Below are positions 1 to 8,224 of a stretch of 64,000 nt of DNA, piece after piece. The notes beneath the pieces are model-generated. The model saw only the letters and a list, made by a program, of their open reading frames with translations, had not been told where the DNA came from and ran no database searches. The translations under genes and the position numbers were made by a program. Source of the stretch: Pseudonocardia alni (GTDB taxonomy: Bacteria; Actinomycetota; Actinomycetes; Mycobacteriales; Pseudonocardiaceae). The DNA is taken from NCBI RefSeq assembly GCF_002813375.1, contig NZ_PHUJ01000003.1, positions 3,844,001 through 3,908,000 on the forward strand, written 5' to 3'. Position 1 is the first letter of the stretch, and each line of letters starts with the position of its first letter.

Positions 1-417
1 GATGCCGACCGCGAGGCGGCCCTGGACCGGGTCGAGGCGCTCGCCGCACGCGACGACCTCGGCGGGGCGCTGCGGCTGATGGCCGCGCTGACCTCGGGCG
101 ACGACCCCGTCGAGCCCGGCTACCGGCCGGAACCGCCGTCCGGGGACCCGGAGCCCGCGCTGCGCCGGTTCCTGCGCCACGACGTCCCCGCGGTACGGGC
201 CGTCCGCATCGACCCCGACGACATCACCGCGAGCGGGGTCCGGGTAGTCCCGACCGGCGGGGTCGAGTCGCGCGGGCGCTGGGAGCACCGCTGCGCCGAG
301 GTGCTCGCGTCCCGGCTCGGCCGCGGGCTCGTCGAGCTGCCCGGCGGCCACGACGGGCCCGTCACGCACCCGGTCGCCGGGGCGGCCGCGCTGCGCGGGC
401 TGGTCGGCGGCACGTGA
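1..417 (+). CDS. Alpha/beta hydrolase family protein, C-terminal part (5' end outside window)
   Basis: The open frame runs in from the window edge, so only the last 138 residues are visible. The end of the protein carries GGHDGPVTHP, the usual setting of the catalytic histidine in actinobacterial alpha/beta hydrolases, preceded by a strand-like segment (RVVPTGG) and an Arg/Glu-rich helix. The nucleophile elbow and acid lie upstream and cannot be checked. The stop codon overlaps the GTG of the next gene (GTGA), so the two are probably translationally coupled. Substrate unknown. Confidence 0.7.
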   Translation, partial: DADREAALDRVEALAARDDLGGALRLMAALTSGDDPVEPGYRPEPPSGDPEPALRRFLRHDVPAVRAVRIDPDDITASGVRVVPTGGVESRGRWEHRCAEVLASRLGRGLVELPGGHDGPVTHPVAGAAALRGLVGGT

Positions 418-1253
418 CGCGCCCCGGATCCGCCACCCGGCCCGGACGGGCCCTGGTGGGGACGTCGGGGTGGCGCTACCCGCCGTGGCGCGGCACGTTC
501 TACCCGCCCGGACTGGTGCAGCGCCGCGAGCTGGAGTACCTGTCCCGGCAGGTCACCTCGATCGAGATCAACGGGTCGTTCTACTCCCTGCAGCGCCCGG
601 AGAACTACCGGGCCTGGGCCGAGCAGGTCCCGGCCGGGTTCGTGTTCGCGGTGAAGGGCCCGCGGTTCGTGACGCACCTCAAGCAGCTGCGCGACGTCGC
701 GGTGCCGGTCGCGAACTTCCTCGCTTCCGGCGTGCTCGGCCTGGGGCCGGCGCTGGGCCCGGTGCTGTGGCAGCTGCCGCCCCGGATGCGGTTCGACGCC
801 GACCGGCTGGCCCGCTTCCTGGAGCTGCTGCCGGCGAGCACCACGGCCGCCGCCCGGGCCGCGACCGGGCACGACGAGCGGCTCGACGGCCGGGCGCTGG
901 TCGAGACCGACGCCGACCGCCCGCTGCGGCACGCGGTCGAGCCGCGGCACCCGTCGTTCCGGGACCCGGCGTTCACCGCGCTGCTGCGGGCGCACGGGGT
1001 CGCGCTGGTGCTGTCCGACTCCGCGGGCACCTGGCCGGTGTTCGACGAGGTGACCGCCGACCTCGTCTACCTGCGCCTGCACGGCCAGGGGGAGCTCTAC
1101 AGCGGCGGCTACACCGCCGAGGCCCTCGACGGCTGGGCGGAGCGCGTCCGCGGCTGGCGCGACGCCGGGCACGACGTCGTCTGCTACTTCGACAACGACG
1201 CGAAGGTCCACGCACCGACCGACGCGCTGGCCCTGATCGACCGCCTCGGCTGA
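414..1253 (+). CDS. DUF72 (YecE-like) domain protein
   Basis: 279 residues, a normal size for DUF72 proteins, which adopt a TIM-barrel-like fold of unknown activity. The family signature is clear: GTSGWRYPPWRGTFYPPGL at the N terminus, then IEINGSFYSLQRPENYRAW, FAVKGPRFVTH, an EPRHPSF motif mid-protein and YLRLHGQGELYSGGYT near the end. The GTG start overlaps the stop of the upstream hydrolase by 4 nt, implying an operon. No signal peptide or membrane segment, so it is probably cytoplasmic. Function cannot be assigned further. Confidence 0.9.
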   Translation: MTRPGSATRPGRALVGTSGWRYPPWRGTFYPPGLVQRRELEYLSRQVTSIEINGSFYSLQRPENYRAWAEQVPAGFVFAVKGPRFVTHLKQLRDVAVPVANFLASGVLGLGPALGPVLWQLPPRMRFDADRLARFLELLPASTTAAARAATGHDERLDGRALVETDADRPLRHAVEPRHPSFRDPAFTALLRAHGVALVLSDSAGTWPVFDEVTADLVYLRLHGQGELYSGGYTAEALDGWAERVRGWRDAGHDVVCYFDNDAKVHAPTDALALIDRLG

Positions 1254-1358
1254 CCTGTTCGGCCGACTACCGGCACGGCTGAACGGACCTGTCCTCACAT
1301 TTGTTGATAAGGGCGGGCCAGCTGATACGCGGGCCGCCGTCGCCGCGACAGCCGTGAC

Positions 1359-2399
1359 GTGACCACTCCGCAGAACCGCCACGGCGCCCCGGACCTCTCC
1401 GGCCCGCCGCAGCAGCAGTCCGGCCCGCACCGTGTCCCGCAGCAGTACCGGGGCCCCCAGGGCCCCGGACGCCACCAGCAGCAGTACGCGCAGGACCCGC
1501 GCGGTGCCGCGCCGCAGGGCTGGGCGCCGCACCACCAGCCCCGGCCGCAGCACTCCGGCGGCAACCCGAACCCCTATTACGACGGCCACCCCGAGGTCCC
1601 CTTCGGCGGGCCGCCCTTCGGCCGCACCAACCCGGGCGGGGTCCCGCAGCAGGCCCGCAGCCCGCAGCAGCAGGCCCCGGCCGCCACCGGCGCTCAGCCC
1701 TGGCCGAGTGCGGCCCGGCGCGGCGGTGTCCCGCAGCAGCGCACCGCGGCCCCGGCCGTCCCCGCTGTCGCCCCGCGCAACGGGTTCGGCGTCACCGCGC
1801 TGGTGCTCGGGATCCTGGGCCTGCTGTTCTCCTTCATCCCGATCATCGGGATGATCGCCTGGCCGCTGGTACTGCTGGGCCTGCTGTTCGGTGTGCTCGG
1901 TGTCGTCCGGGCGAGCAGGGGCCGGGCGGACAACCGCGGGGTCGCGATCGCGGGCACCGTGCTCTCGGCGATCGGGCTCGTGGTCTGCGTCCTCTACGCG
2001 TCGGTGTTCGCCGCCGCGGTGTCGGGTCTGCCGACGACCGTGCCGACCGCGGCCCCAGCCGTGTCCGCGTCCGAGTCCGACGCCGTCGCGGCGGCGCCCG
2101 CGGCCGCCGGTGGCGACGTGATCACCTACGAGGTCACCGGGTCCGGCACCGCCGGGAACATCACCTACGTCAAGGACGACACGATGGGGATGGAGCAGGT
2201 CAACGCGACCTCGCTGCCGTGGACCAAGGACGTCACCTTCGACTCCGGCGTCCTCACCTTCCAGCCACTGTCGCTGATGGCGCAGTCCGGGTCCGGTGGG
2301 AACGGCGAGATCACCTGCCGCATCCTGCGCAACGGCGAGGAGGTCACCTCCTCGACCAGCTCGGGTCCCTACGCGGTCGTGAGCTGCAACGGCAGCTGA
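1359..2399 (+). CDS. DUF4190 membrane protein with MmpS-like C-terminal domain
   Basis: 346 residues in three parts. Residues 1-140 are disordered and rich in Pro, Gln and Gly. Residues 145-230 hold the DUF4190 segment with two long hydrophobic helices around a short loop and the RGRADNRGVAIAGTVLS motif. The C-terminal 100 residues look like the extracytoplasmic MmpS-type beta domain (DVITYEVTGSGTAGNITYV, LPWTKDV, paired Cys in ITCRI and VVSCNG that could form a disulfide). Likely a membrane-anchored protein with an exported sensor or accessory domain. GTG start chosen at VTTPQN; the 105 bp upstream hold its promoter. Function unknown. Confidence 0.75.
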   Translation: MTTPQNRHGAPDLSGPPQQQSGPHRVPQQYRGPQGPGRHQQQYAQDPRGAAPQGWAPHHQPRPQHSGGNPNPYYDGHPEVPFGGPPFGRTNPGGVPQQARSPQQQAPAATGAQPWPSAARRGGVPQQRTAAPAVPAVAPRNGFGVTALVLGILGLLFSFIPIIGMIAWPLVLLGLLFGVLGVVRASRGRADNRGVAIAGTVLSAIGLVVCVLYASVFAAAVSGLPTTVPTAAPAVSASESDAVAAAPAAAGGDVITYEVTGSGTAGNITYVKDDTMGMEQVNATSLPWTKDVTFDSGVLTFQPLSLMAQSGSGGNGEITCRILRNGEEVTSSTSSGPYAVVSCNGS

Positions 2400-2722
2400 C
2401 CCACCACCCGTACGCCGGGACGCTCCACAGCGATGCGCCCGCGCAGTCGCTGGAGTGGTCACGCACGACGAGCGTCCCGACGGACGACGAGGCCCTCCCC
2501 GGGGACGCCCGGGGAGGGCCTCCCCACGTCCGGGGTCAGGCCGCCGGCCCCACCGCGAGAGCCGGCACGCCCAGCAGCGGCGGCCCCAGCTGGATCGACG
2601 CCGGCCGCCGCTTCGACGGGGCCGACAGCAGCAGCACCAGACCGGCGACGGTCACGACAGCCCCCTCCGCGGCGGAACCGATCCGCCGCAGGGGGGCCGT
2701 AGTGGGGCCGGTGGCAGCGGGG
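2400..2722. other. Convergent intergenic region; one possible 39-aa ORF
   Basis: This gap separates two convergent genes. It contains a strong terminator (2491-2520). On the minus strand, 2536-2655 encodes a possible 39-residue peptide from a GTG with very high GC3 and a hydrophobic stretch (VTVAGLVLLLSAP). The same frame stays open upstream into the end of the permease gene but offers no other start. It may be a remnant of a small membrane gene or chance; I do not call it as a gene. Confidence 0.4.
2491..2520. terminator. Bidirectional intrinsic terminator
   Basis: Perfect 13-bp inverted repeat (GGCCCTCCCCGGG / CCCGGGGAGGGCC) with a 4-nt GACG loop between the convergent DUF4190 gene and the ABC permease gene. 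Confidence 0.75.
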
Positions 2723-3541
2723 TCAGCGGCTCGCGGCCCGCCGGTACTGCCGGCTCGCCAGCGGCGCGAACACCGCGACGATCACGACCGACCAGATCAG
2801 CACGTAGAGCACGGGGTGCTGCAACGGCCAGGCGTCCGAGGCGGACGCCGAGGCCGGGATCGCGCTGTCGTTGCCGAACAGGGTCCGTGCGGCTGCCGTG
2901 ACCGCCGAGACCGGGTTCCACTCGGCGAACACCCGAAGCGGGCCGGGCAGCGAGTTCAGCGGCACGAAGGTGTTCGCCAGGAACGTCACCGGGAAGATCA
3001 CGATGAACGACGCGTTGTTCACGACCTCCGGGCTCGGCACCAGCAGCCCGACGAACGCCATCACCCAGGAGAACGCGTAGGCGAACACGATCAGCACCGC
3101 GAACCCGGCGAGCGCCTCGCCGACCGAGGTGTGGATGCGCCAGCCGACCAGCAGCCCGGTCAGCGACATCACGACCAGCACGATCAGGTTGTTCACCACG
3201 TCGGACAGGGTCCGGCCGGTCAGCACCGCCGACGACGACATCGGCAGCGAGCGGAATCGCTCGATGATGCCCTTCTTGACGTCCTCGGCGAGCCCGGCGC
3301 CGGTGTTCGTGGCCCCGAAGATGACGGTCTGGGCAAAGATCCCGGCCATCAGGAACTCGCGGTACCCGGCCCCGCCGCCGGTCGGGTCGATCGCGCCGCC
3401 GAAGACGTAGGCGAACAGCAGCACGAACATGATCGGGGACAGGGTGGTGAAGACCAGCAGGTCCGGGACCCGCTTGATCTTGATCAGATTGCGCTTCGCG
3501 ACGACGGAGGCGTCGGCGAGCATGGTGGCGGCGGCGTTCAC
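2723..3541 (-). CDS. ABC-2 type transporter permease (DrrB-like)
   Basis: 272-residue membrane protein with six predicted transmembrane helices and the ABC-2 permease pattern: an N-terminal cytoplasmic segment (RNLIKIKRVPDLLVF), a central GIIERFRSLPMSSSAVLTGR coupling motif typical of DrrB/daunorubicin-type exporters, and a hydrophobic C terminus. It pairs with the ATP-binding protein just upstream: its GTG start overlaps that gene's TGA (GTGA). Together they should form an efflux pump for a drug, lipid or other hydrophobic compound. The substrate cannot be read from sequence. Confidence 0.9.
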   Translation of the reverse strand: MNAAATMLADASVVAKRNLIKIKRVPDLLVFTTLSPIMFVLLFAYVFGGAIDPTGGGAGYREFLMAGIFAQTVIFGATNTGAGLAEDVKKGIIERFRSLPMSSSAVLTGRTLSDVVNNLIVLVVMSLTGLLVGWRIHTSVGEALAGFAVLIVFAYAFSWVMAFVGLLVPSPEVVNNASFIVIFPVTFLANTFVPLNSLPGPLRVFAEWNPVSAVTAAARTLFGNDSAIPASASASDAWPLQHPVLYVLIWSVVIVAVFAPLASRQYRRAASR

Positions 3542-4509
3542 GGGGTCGGCTCCTCGGCCTGGTCCGCCTCGTCGGCGGGGCGCCCGGTCAGGGTGAGGAA
3601 GACGTCGTCGAGCGTCGGGCGGCGCAGCCCCGCGTCGTCGACCTTGGTGCCGGCCTCGGCGAGCCGGTCCAGCGCGGCGCGCAGCACCTCGACCCCGCCG
3701 CTGACCGGCATCGTCAGGGAGCGGCGGTGCCGGTCCAGCACGGCCTCACCCACGCCGAGCGGTGCGAGCAGCGCGGCGGTGGGCTCCAGGTCGTCGGCCA
3801 GGCTGGTCGTGACCTCCAGGCGCTCCCCGCCGACCTGCGACTTGAGCTCGTCCGCGGTGCCGCGGGCGATGACCCGGCCGTGGTCGATGACCACGATCTC
3901 GTCGGCCAGCGCGTCGGCCTCCTCCAGGTACTGGGTGGTGAGCAGCAGCGTCGTCCCGCGCGCCACGAGCCCGCGGATCACGTCCCACAGGTCGTTGCGG
4001 CTGCGCGGGTCCAGCCCGGTGGTCGGCTCGTCGAGCAGCAGCACCGGCGGGTCGGCGACGAGCGCCCCGGCCAGGTCGAGCCGGCGGCGCATCCCGCCGG
4101 AGTAGGTCCGGGCCGGACGGTCCGCGGCGTCGGTCAGGCCGAAGTCGGCCAGCAGCTCACGGGCCCGGTCCCGGGCCCGGCGGCGCCCCAGGTGGTAGAG
4201 CCGCCCGACCATCTCCAGGTTCTCGAAGCCGGTCAGGTACTCGTCGACCGCCGCGTACTGCCCGGACAGGCCGATCCGGCTGCGCACAGCGGCGGGGTCG
4301 GCCAGCACGTCCACGCCGGCCACGGTGGCCTCGCCCGCGTCCGGTGTCAGCAGTGTGGTCAGGACCCGGACGACCGTGGTCTTCCCGGCGCCGTTCGGGC
4401 CCAGCAGGCCGAGCACCGTCCCCTCCGGCACCGACAGGTCGACCCCGTCGAGCGCGCGGAGCGAACCGTAGGTCTTGACCAGCCCCGTGGCGCGGATCGC
4501 GTCCGGCAT
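3538..4509 (-). CDS. ABC transporter ATP-binding protein (DrrA-like)
   Basis: 323 residues. Walker A GPNGAGKTT at 37-45, signature TYSGGMRRRLDLAGAL, Walker B PVLLLDEPTTGLDPRSR and a switch region TTQYLEEAD. A DrrA-type C-terminal extension of about 90 residues ends with the PTLDDVFLTLTGR motif characteristic of daunorubicin-resistance ATPases. ATG start preceded by GAGGGGGA. Forms a two-gene operon with the overlapping permease; the dimer would energise export through it. Confidence 0.93.
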   Translation of the reverse strand: MPDAIRATGLVKTYGSLRALDGVDLSVPEGTVLGLLGPNGAGKTTVVRVLTTLLTPDAGEATVAGVDVLADPAAVRSRIGLSGQYAAVDEYLTGFENLEMVGRLYHLGRRRARDRARELLADFGLTDAADRPARTYSGGMRRRLDLAGALVADPPVLLLDEPTTGLDPRSRNDLWDVIRGLVARGTTLLLTTQYLEEADALADEIVVIDHGRVIARGTADELKSQVGGERLEVTTSLADDLEPTAALLAPLGVGEAVLDRHRRSLTMPVSGGVEVLRAALDRLAEAGTKVDDAGLRRPTLDDVFLTLTGRPADEADQAEEPTP

Positions 4510-4552
4510 CGTGTTGTCCCCCTCAGAAGGTGCGAGCGGGGGCCACTGTGCC

Positions 4553-5770
4553 CTACGACCCTGACAGCCTGCGTCCTGATTCGGTCCGGCGGCGCGCGTG
4601 GGCGAGCAGCATCCGGCGCCCGACCAGCATCAACGCCGCCGACACCAGCATCACGCCGGCGTTGACCGTCCACGCGGCCGGGAAGCCCGCGTGGGTGGCG
4701 AGCGAGCCGAAGACGATCGGTCCGGCGAAACCGCCGGCGTAGACACCGACCTGCACGATCGACGTCGCCGCGGCCGGTGCGGACGGGTTGAGCCGCACCA
4801 CGGCGAACTGCAGCAGCCCCGGCCAGGCCCAGCCCAGCCCGAACGCCAGCACCACCCCGCCGACCAGCGCGGGCGTCCCGGGCACGGCGAGCAGCCCGAA
4901 CCCGCCGGCGCCCGCGGCGAGACTCGCCGCGACGACGGCGACGTGGCCGCCCGAGCGCATGTCGGCCAGCCACCCGTGCAGCATCCGCACCGACAGCCCC
5001 ACCACGCTGCCGAGGGTCAGCATCAGCCCGGCCAGGCCGGGGTCGATCCCGCGGTCCACCGCCGAGGCGACCAGGAAGATGCCGAGCGCGGTCGCGGTCC
5101 CGGCCGCGAGCCCGGAGGCGGCGCCGATCACCGCGAGCGCGGCCGTCGCCCGGTCGCCGGACCCCGTGCGACCCGCCGGGCGGGCGTCGGTGCGCGGGCA
5201 CGCGAACAGTGCGCCCAGCGCCAGCAGCGCGCCGATCCCGTACGCCCAGCGCCAGCCCACGGTCAGCGCCACCGCGGGGACGGCCAGCCCGGCCAGCAGC
5301 GTCGCCGCCGGGATCGCGGCCTGCTTCACCCCGAACGACAGCCCCATCCGGTGCGCGGGCACCGAGCGCGCGAGCGTCAGGTTCGACGACAGCTGGCCCA
5401 TCACGTTGCACCAGGCGCCGCAGAGCAGCAGGACGACGAGCGCGAGGTAGGACCGCGCGCCCAGCGCCAGGGCCGCCATCAGCACCGCCGCCCCGACCAC
5501 GGCGATCCGGCTGGTCACCCGTGATCCGACCCGCTCGACGACCATGCCGACCGGCAGCGAGCACAGCGCGCTGACCCCGAAGTACAGCGCGACGACCAGC
5601 CCCAGCCCGGACGGGTCGAAGGCCAGGTCGCGCGAGAGCTGCACCGACAGGGCACCGGTGAGGAACACCGGGAGCACCGACGCCGTCGTCACGACCACCG
5701 CGCCGGTCGCGACGCGGAAGGCGGACGGCGCGGTGGTGTCCGTCGTGCCCGATTCGGTTGCGATGCTCAC
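4553..5770 (-). CDS. MFS transporter
   Basis: About 405 residues with roughly 12 hydrophobic helices. The conserved loop after helix 2 is visible as GMVVERVGSRVTSR. The sequence resembles sugar-phosphate or cyanate-type MFS carriers in general, but no substrate signature is decisive. I start at the GTG of VSIATESG (5770): a -10-like TAGCGT lies 8 nt upstream, suggesting a leaderless transcript. A TTG three codons earlier (5779) is possible but touches the -10 element. Stands alone between the ABC exporter and the acyl-CoA synthetase. Confidence 0.82.
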   Translation of the reverse strand: MSIATESGTTDTTAPSAFRVATGAVVVTTASVLPVFLTGALSVQLSRDLAFDPSGLGLVVALYFGVSALCSLPVGMVVERVGSRVTSRIAVVGAAVLMAALALGARSYLALVVLLLCGAWCNVMGQLSSNLTLARSVPAHRMGLSFGVKQAAIPAATLLAGLAVPAVALTVGWRWAYGIGALLALGALFACPRTDARPAGRTGSGDRATAALAVIGAASGLAAGTATALGIFLVASAVDRGIDPGLAGLMLTLGSVVGLSVRMLHGWLADMRSGGHVAVVAASLAAGAGGFGLLAVPGTPALVGGVVLAFGLGWAWPGLLQFAVVRLNPSAPAAATSIVQVGVYAGGFAGPIVFGSLATHAGFPAAWTVNAGVMLVSAALMLVGRRMLLAHARRRTESGRRLSGS

Positions 5771-5795
5771 GTTCAGCAACGCTAACCGATATGCG

Positions 5796-7421
5796 TCAAC
5801 CCTGGATGCGTGAGTCCCCGCGGCCGGCCCACTCCTTCTCGCGCAGCTCGAACTTCTGGACCTTGCCGGTGGAGGTCTTGGGCAGCTCGTCGACCAGCTC
5901 GACGTACTTGGGCGCCTTGTACCGGGCGATCCTCGTCTTCACGTGGTCGATCAGCTCCTGCGGCTCGGCGGAGCGGCCCGGCTTGAGCACGGCGAAGGCC
6001 TTGCAGACCTCGCCCCACTTCTCGTCCGGCACCCCGACGACGGCGGCCTCCAGCACCGCGTCGTGCGAGACGATCGCCTGCTCGACCTCGACGGTGGAGA
6101 TGTTCTCGCCGCCGGAGATGACCACGTCCTTCGCGCGGTCGCGCAGCTCGACGTAGCCGTCGGGGTGCACGACGCCCAGGTCGCCGGAGTGGAACCAGCC
6201 GCCGCGGAACGCCTCGGCGGTCTTCTCCTCGTCGCGGTGGTAGCCCTTCATGACGTTGTTGCCGCGCATCACGATCTCGCCCATCGTGGCGCCGTCCCGG
6301 GGGACGTCGGCCATCTGCTCGTCGACCACCCGGACCCGGTCCGCGCACACCATGCCGACCCCCTGGCGGGCCTGGAGCCGGGCGCGTTCCTCGCCGTCGA
6401 GGTCGTCCCAGGCGTGCTGGTACTGATTCACCGCGTACGGCCCGTAGGTCTCGGTGAGGCCGTACACGTGCACGATGCGGAACCCCATCCGCTCCATCTG
6501 CAGGATGGTCGTCGGCGACGGCGGCGCGCCGGCCGTCGTGATCGTCAGCCGGTAGTCCAGGGTGACGGCCTCGGGCGCGTTCATGATCGTCGTGACGACG
6601 GTCGGGGCGCCGTTGAGATGGGTGACGCCGTGCTCGCCGATCAGCTGCCAGATCCGGTCGCCGCGGACCTCGCGCAGGCAGACGTGGGTGCCGCCGATCG
6701 CGGTCACGGCCCACGGGGTGCACCAGCCGTTGCAGTGGAACATCGGCAGCGTCCACAGGTAGACGCTGTCCGCGGTGTGCCCGGAGTGGACGATCTCGCC
6801 GAAGGAGTTCAGGTAGGCACCGCGGTGGTGGTACTCGACGCCCTTCGGGTTGCCGGTCGTCCCCGAGGTGTAGTTGATCGTGATGGTGCCGCGCTCGTCG
6901 CCGACGGTCCAGGGCAGCGGGGCATCCGAGCCGCGGGCGAGCAGGTCGGCGTAGCTCGTCCCGGAGCCGACGCCGTCGCCGGGCGCCGCCGGGTCGACGA
7001 CGGTGACGATCTCGCGGACCGTGGCCAGCTCGTCGGCGACCGGGCGGACCGTCTCGTACAGGACGGCGTCGACGACCAGCACCGTGGCCGCCGAGTGGTC
7101 CAGGATGTAGCGGACCTCCTCGGTCGACAGCCGTGTGTTGATCGCGATCAGGACCGCGCCCGCGAGCGGCACCGCGAAGTGCGCGACGAGCATCTCCGGA
7201 ATGTTCGGCAGCAGGTAGGCGACCCGGTCACCGGGCTCGACGCCCGACGCGGCGAGGGCGTTCGCCACCCGGGTCGCCTCCGCCGCGAACTCGGCGTAGG
7301 TGTGCCTGCGGTCGCCGTAGACGATCGCCGTGGACTCCGCGAACACCTCGGCCGAGCGGCCCAGGAAGGCCAGCGGGGTGAGCGGGGTGGTCCAGACGTC
7401 GGTCGTCGTGCCCTGTGTCAC
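5796..7421 (-). CDS. AMP-binding acyl-CoA synthetase (medium/long-chain type)
   Basis: 541 residues of the ANL superfamily. The adenylate P-loop reads TINYTSGTTGNPKGV, followed by TLPMFHCNGW (linker/gate region), YGLTETYGPY (A5), GWFHSGDLGVVHPDGY (A7/A8) and the catalytic lysine motif KTSTGKVQKFELRE at the end. It activates a carboxylic acid to acyl-AMP and then acyl-CoA; the WCTPWA context suits medium-chain or branched acids as in fadD-annotated relatives. GTG start with AAGGAG upstream. It shares strand and direction with the ferredoxin gene 110 bp upstream and could be co-transcribed. Confidence 0.9.
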   Translation of the reverse strand: MTQGTTTDVWTTPLTPLAFLGRSAEVFAESTAIVYGDRRHTYAEFAAEATRVANALAASGVEPGDRVAYLLPNIPEMLVAHFAVPLAGAVLIAINTRLSTEEVRYILDHSAATVLVVDAVLYETVRPVADELATVREIVTVVDPAAPGDGVGSGTSYADLLARGSDAPLPWTVGDERGTITINYTSGTTGNPKGVEYHHRGAYLNSFGEIVHSGHTADSVYLWTLPMFHCNGWCTPWAVTAIGGTHVCLREVRGDRIWQLIGEHGVTHLNGAPTVVTTIMNAPEAVTLDYRLTITTAGAPPSPTTILQMERMGFRIVHVYGLTETYGPYAVNQYQHAWDDLDGEERARLQARQGVGMVCADRVRVVDEQMADVPRDGATMGEIVMRGNNVMKGYHRDEEKTAEAFRGGWFHSGDLGVVHPDGYVELRDRAKDVVISGGENISTVEVEQAIVSHDAVLEAAVVGVPDEKWGEVCKAFAVLKPGRSAEPQELIDHVKTRIARYKAPKYVELVDELPKTSTGKVQKFELREKEWAGRGDSRIQG

Positions 7422-7531
7422 GGTCGGCTCCTTCGCAGGCGGTGCACTCGTCGCCGCGATCCTGCTCGCCGCGAGGAGTACCCGGCAACCCGCGCCGGCC
7501 GAGCCCCCGGCGCCTCCCCGGCCGCCGGGGC

Positions 7532-7732
7532 TCAGCCCTCGATCGTGATGGCGGCCTTGGGGCAGCTCCGTGCCGCCTCCTCGACCTTCGGCCGCAGCGA
7601 CTCGGCCGGGTTCTCGTCGAGGATGTAGAGGTAGTCGTCGTCGCGCACCTCGAAGACCTCCGGCGCGACACCCATGCAGACCGCGTTGCTCTCGCAGCGG
7701 TCGAAATCCACGATGACCTTCATGGCACCCAT
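7532..7732 (-). CDS. Ferredoxin, 3Fe-4S type
   Basis: 66 residues, typical for the small actinobacterial ferredoxins that feed electrons to cytochromes P450 or Rieske enzymes. The cluster-binding set is CESNAVC ... CP. The position that would hold the second cysteine of a 4Fe-4S site is Asn, which favours a 3Fe-4S cluster. No P450 gene lies in the window, so the partner is encoded elsewhere. Translation may instead start at the internal ATG of MKVIVDFD (7723); neither start has a strong ribosome site. Confidence 0.9.
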   Translation of the reverse strand: MGAMKVIVDFDRCESNAVCMGVAPEVFEVRDDDYLYILDENPAESLRPKVEEAARSCPKAAITIEG

Positions 7733-7772
7733 GGTGCCCCGGCCGGGACGACGCCGCAGGACTGAGGGCTCC

Positions 7773-7822
7773 CTGACCTGCGGTTATGCTTCCCTTTCCC
7801 GTTCGGGAAGGCTGCAGGTCAG
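7773..7822. terminator. Nested hairpin, probable terminator
   Basis: Outer arms CTGACCTGC / GCAGGTCAG enclose inner arms CTTCCC / GGGAAG. It starts at the stop codon of the 85-residue minus-strand gene and lies before the ferredoxin gene. Confidence 0.6.
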
Positions 7823-8076
7823 CGGCTGTCGCGGGTCTGGGCGGCGGTCGGCAACGGCTGCGGCGCGAGGTTCGCGCGGGCCTGCGCGGGCGCCGGCGGC
7901 GGGGTGGTGTGCGGCACCCCGGTGAGGAGCGCGGTCGTCGCCCGGGTGGTCACCGGGATGCTGCCGACCGAGGGCAGGCGCGCCTCGTCGGGTTCGAGCA
8001 CCGCGGCCACGCCGAGCAGGGCGCCGAGCGCCACCGGGGCGGCCAGTGCCGCGAGTCGCAGTCGCGCCGGGTCCAC
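7819..8076 (-). CDS. Small membrane-anchored or secreted hypothetical protein
   Basis: 85 residues. An N-terminal hydrophobic segment (LAALAAPVALGALLGVAAVL) after a short Arg-containing leader suggests a signal anchor. The rest is Pro/Ala/Thr-rich and probably extracytoplasmic, with no recognisable domain. The GTG start has a good site (GGAGGTG) 6-7 nt upstream, which supports it being a real gene. No homology recognised. Confidence 0.55.
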   Translation of the reverse strand: MDPARLRLAALAAPVALGALLGVAAVLEPDEARLPSVGSIPVTTRATTALLTGVPHTTPPPAPAQARANLAPQPLPTAAQTRDSR

Positions 8077-8224
8077 GGCACACCTCCACGTCGACGACCG
8101 CGCGGGGGATGCCGGGGAGCGGCAGCGGCCGTCGACCCACCATCGGGTCGCGGCCGTCCGCCGTTACCGCCATCGGGTGATCCGGGTCAAGCGGGGCGCA
8201 TCCGGACCACCCGATGGAGGGCGC

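Noticed and set aside
2536..2655. 39-codon minus-strand ORF after the DrrB-like permease
   Set aside because: High GC3 and a hydrophobic run, but no ribosome site, no recognised family and an open frame with no natural start; mentioned only in the intergenic note.
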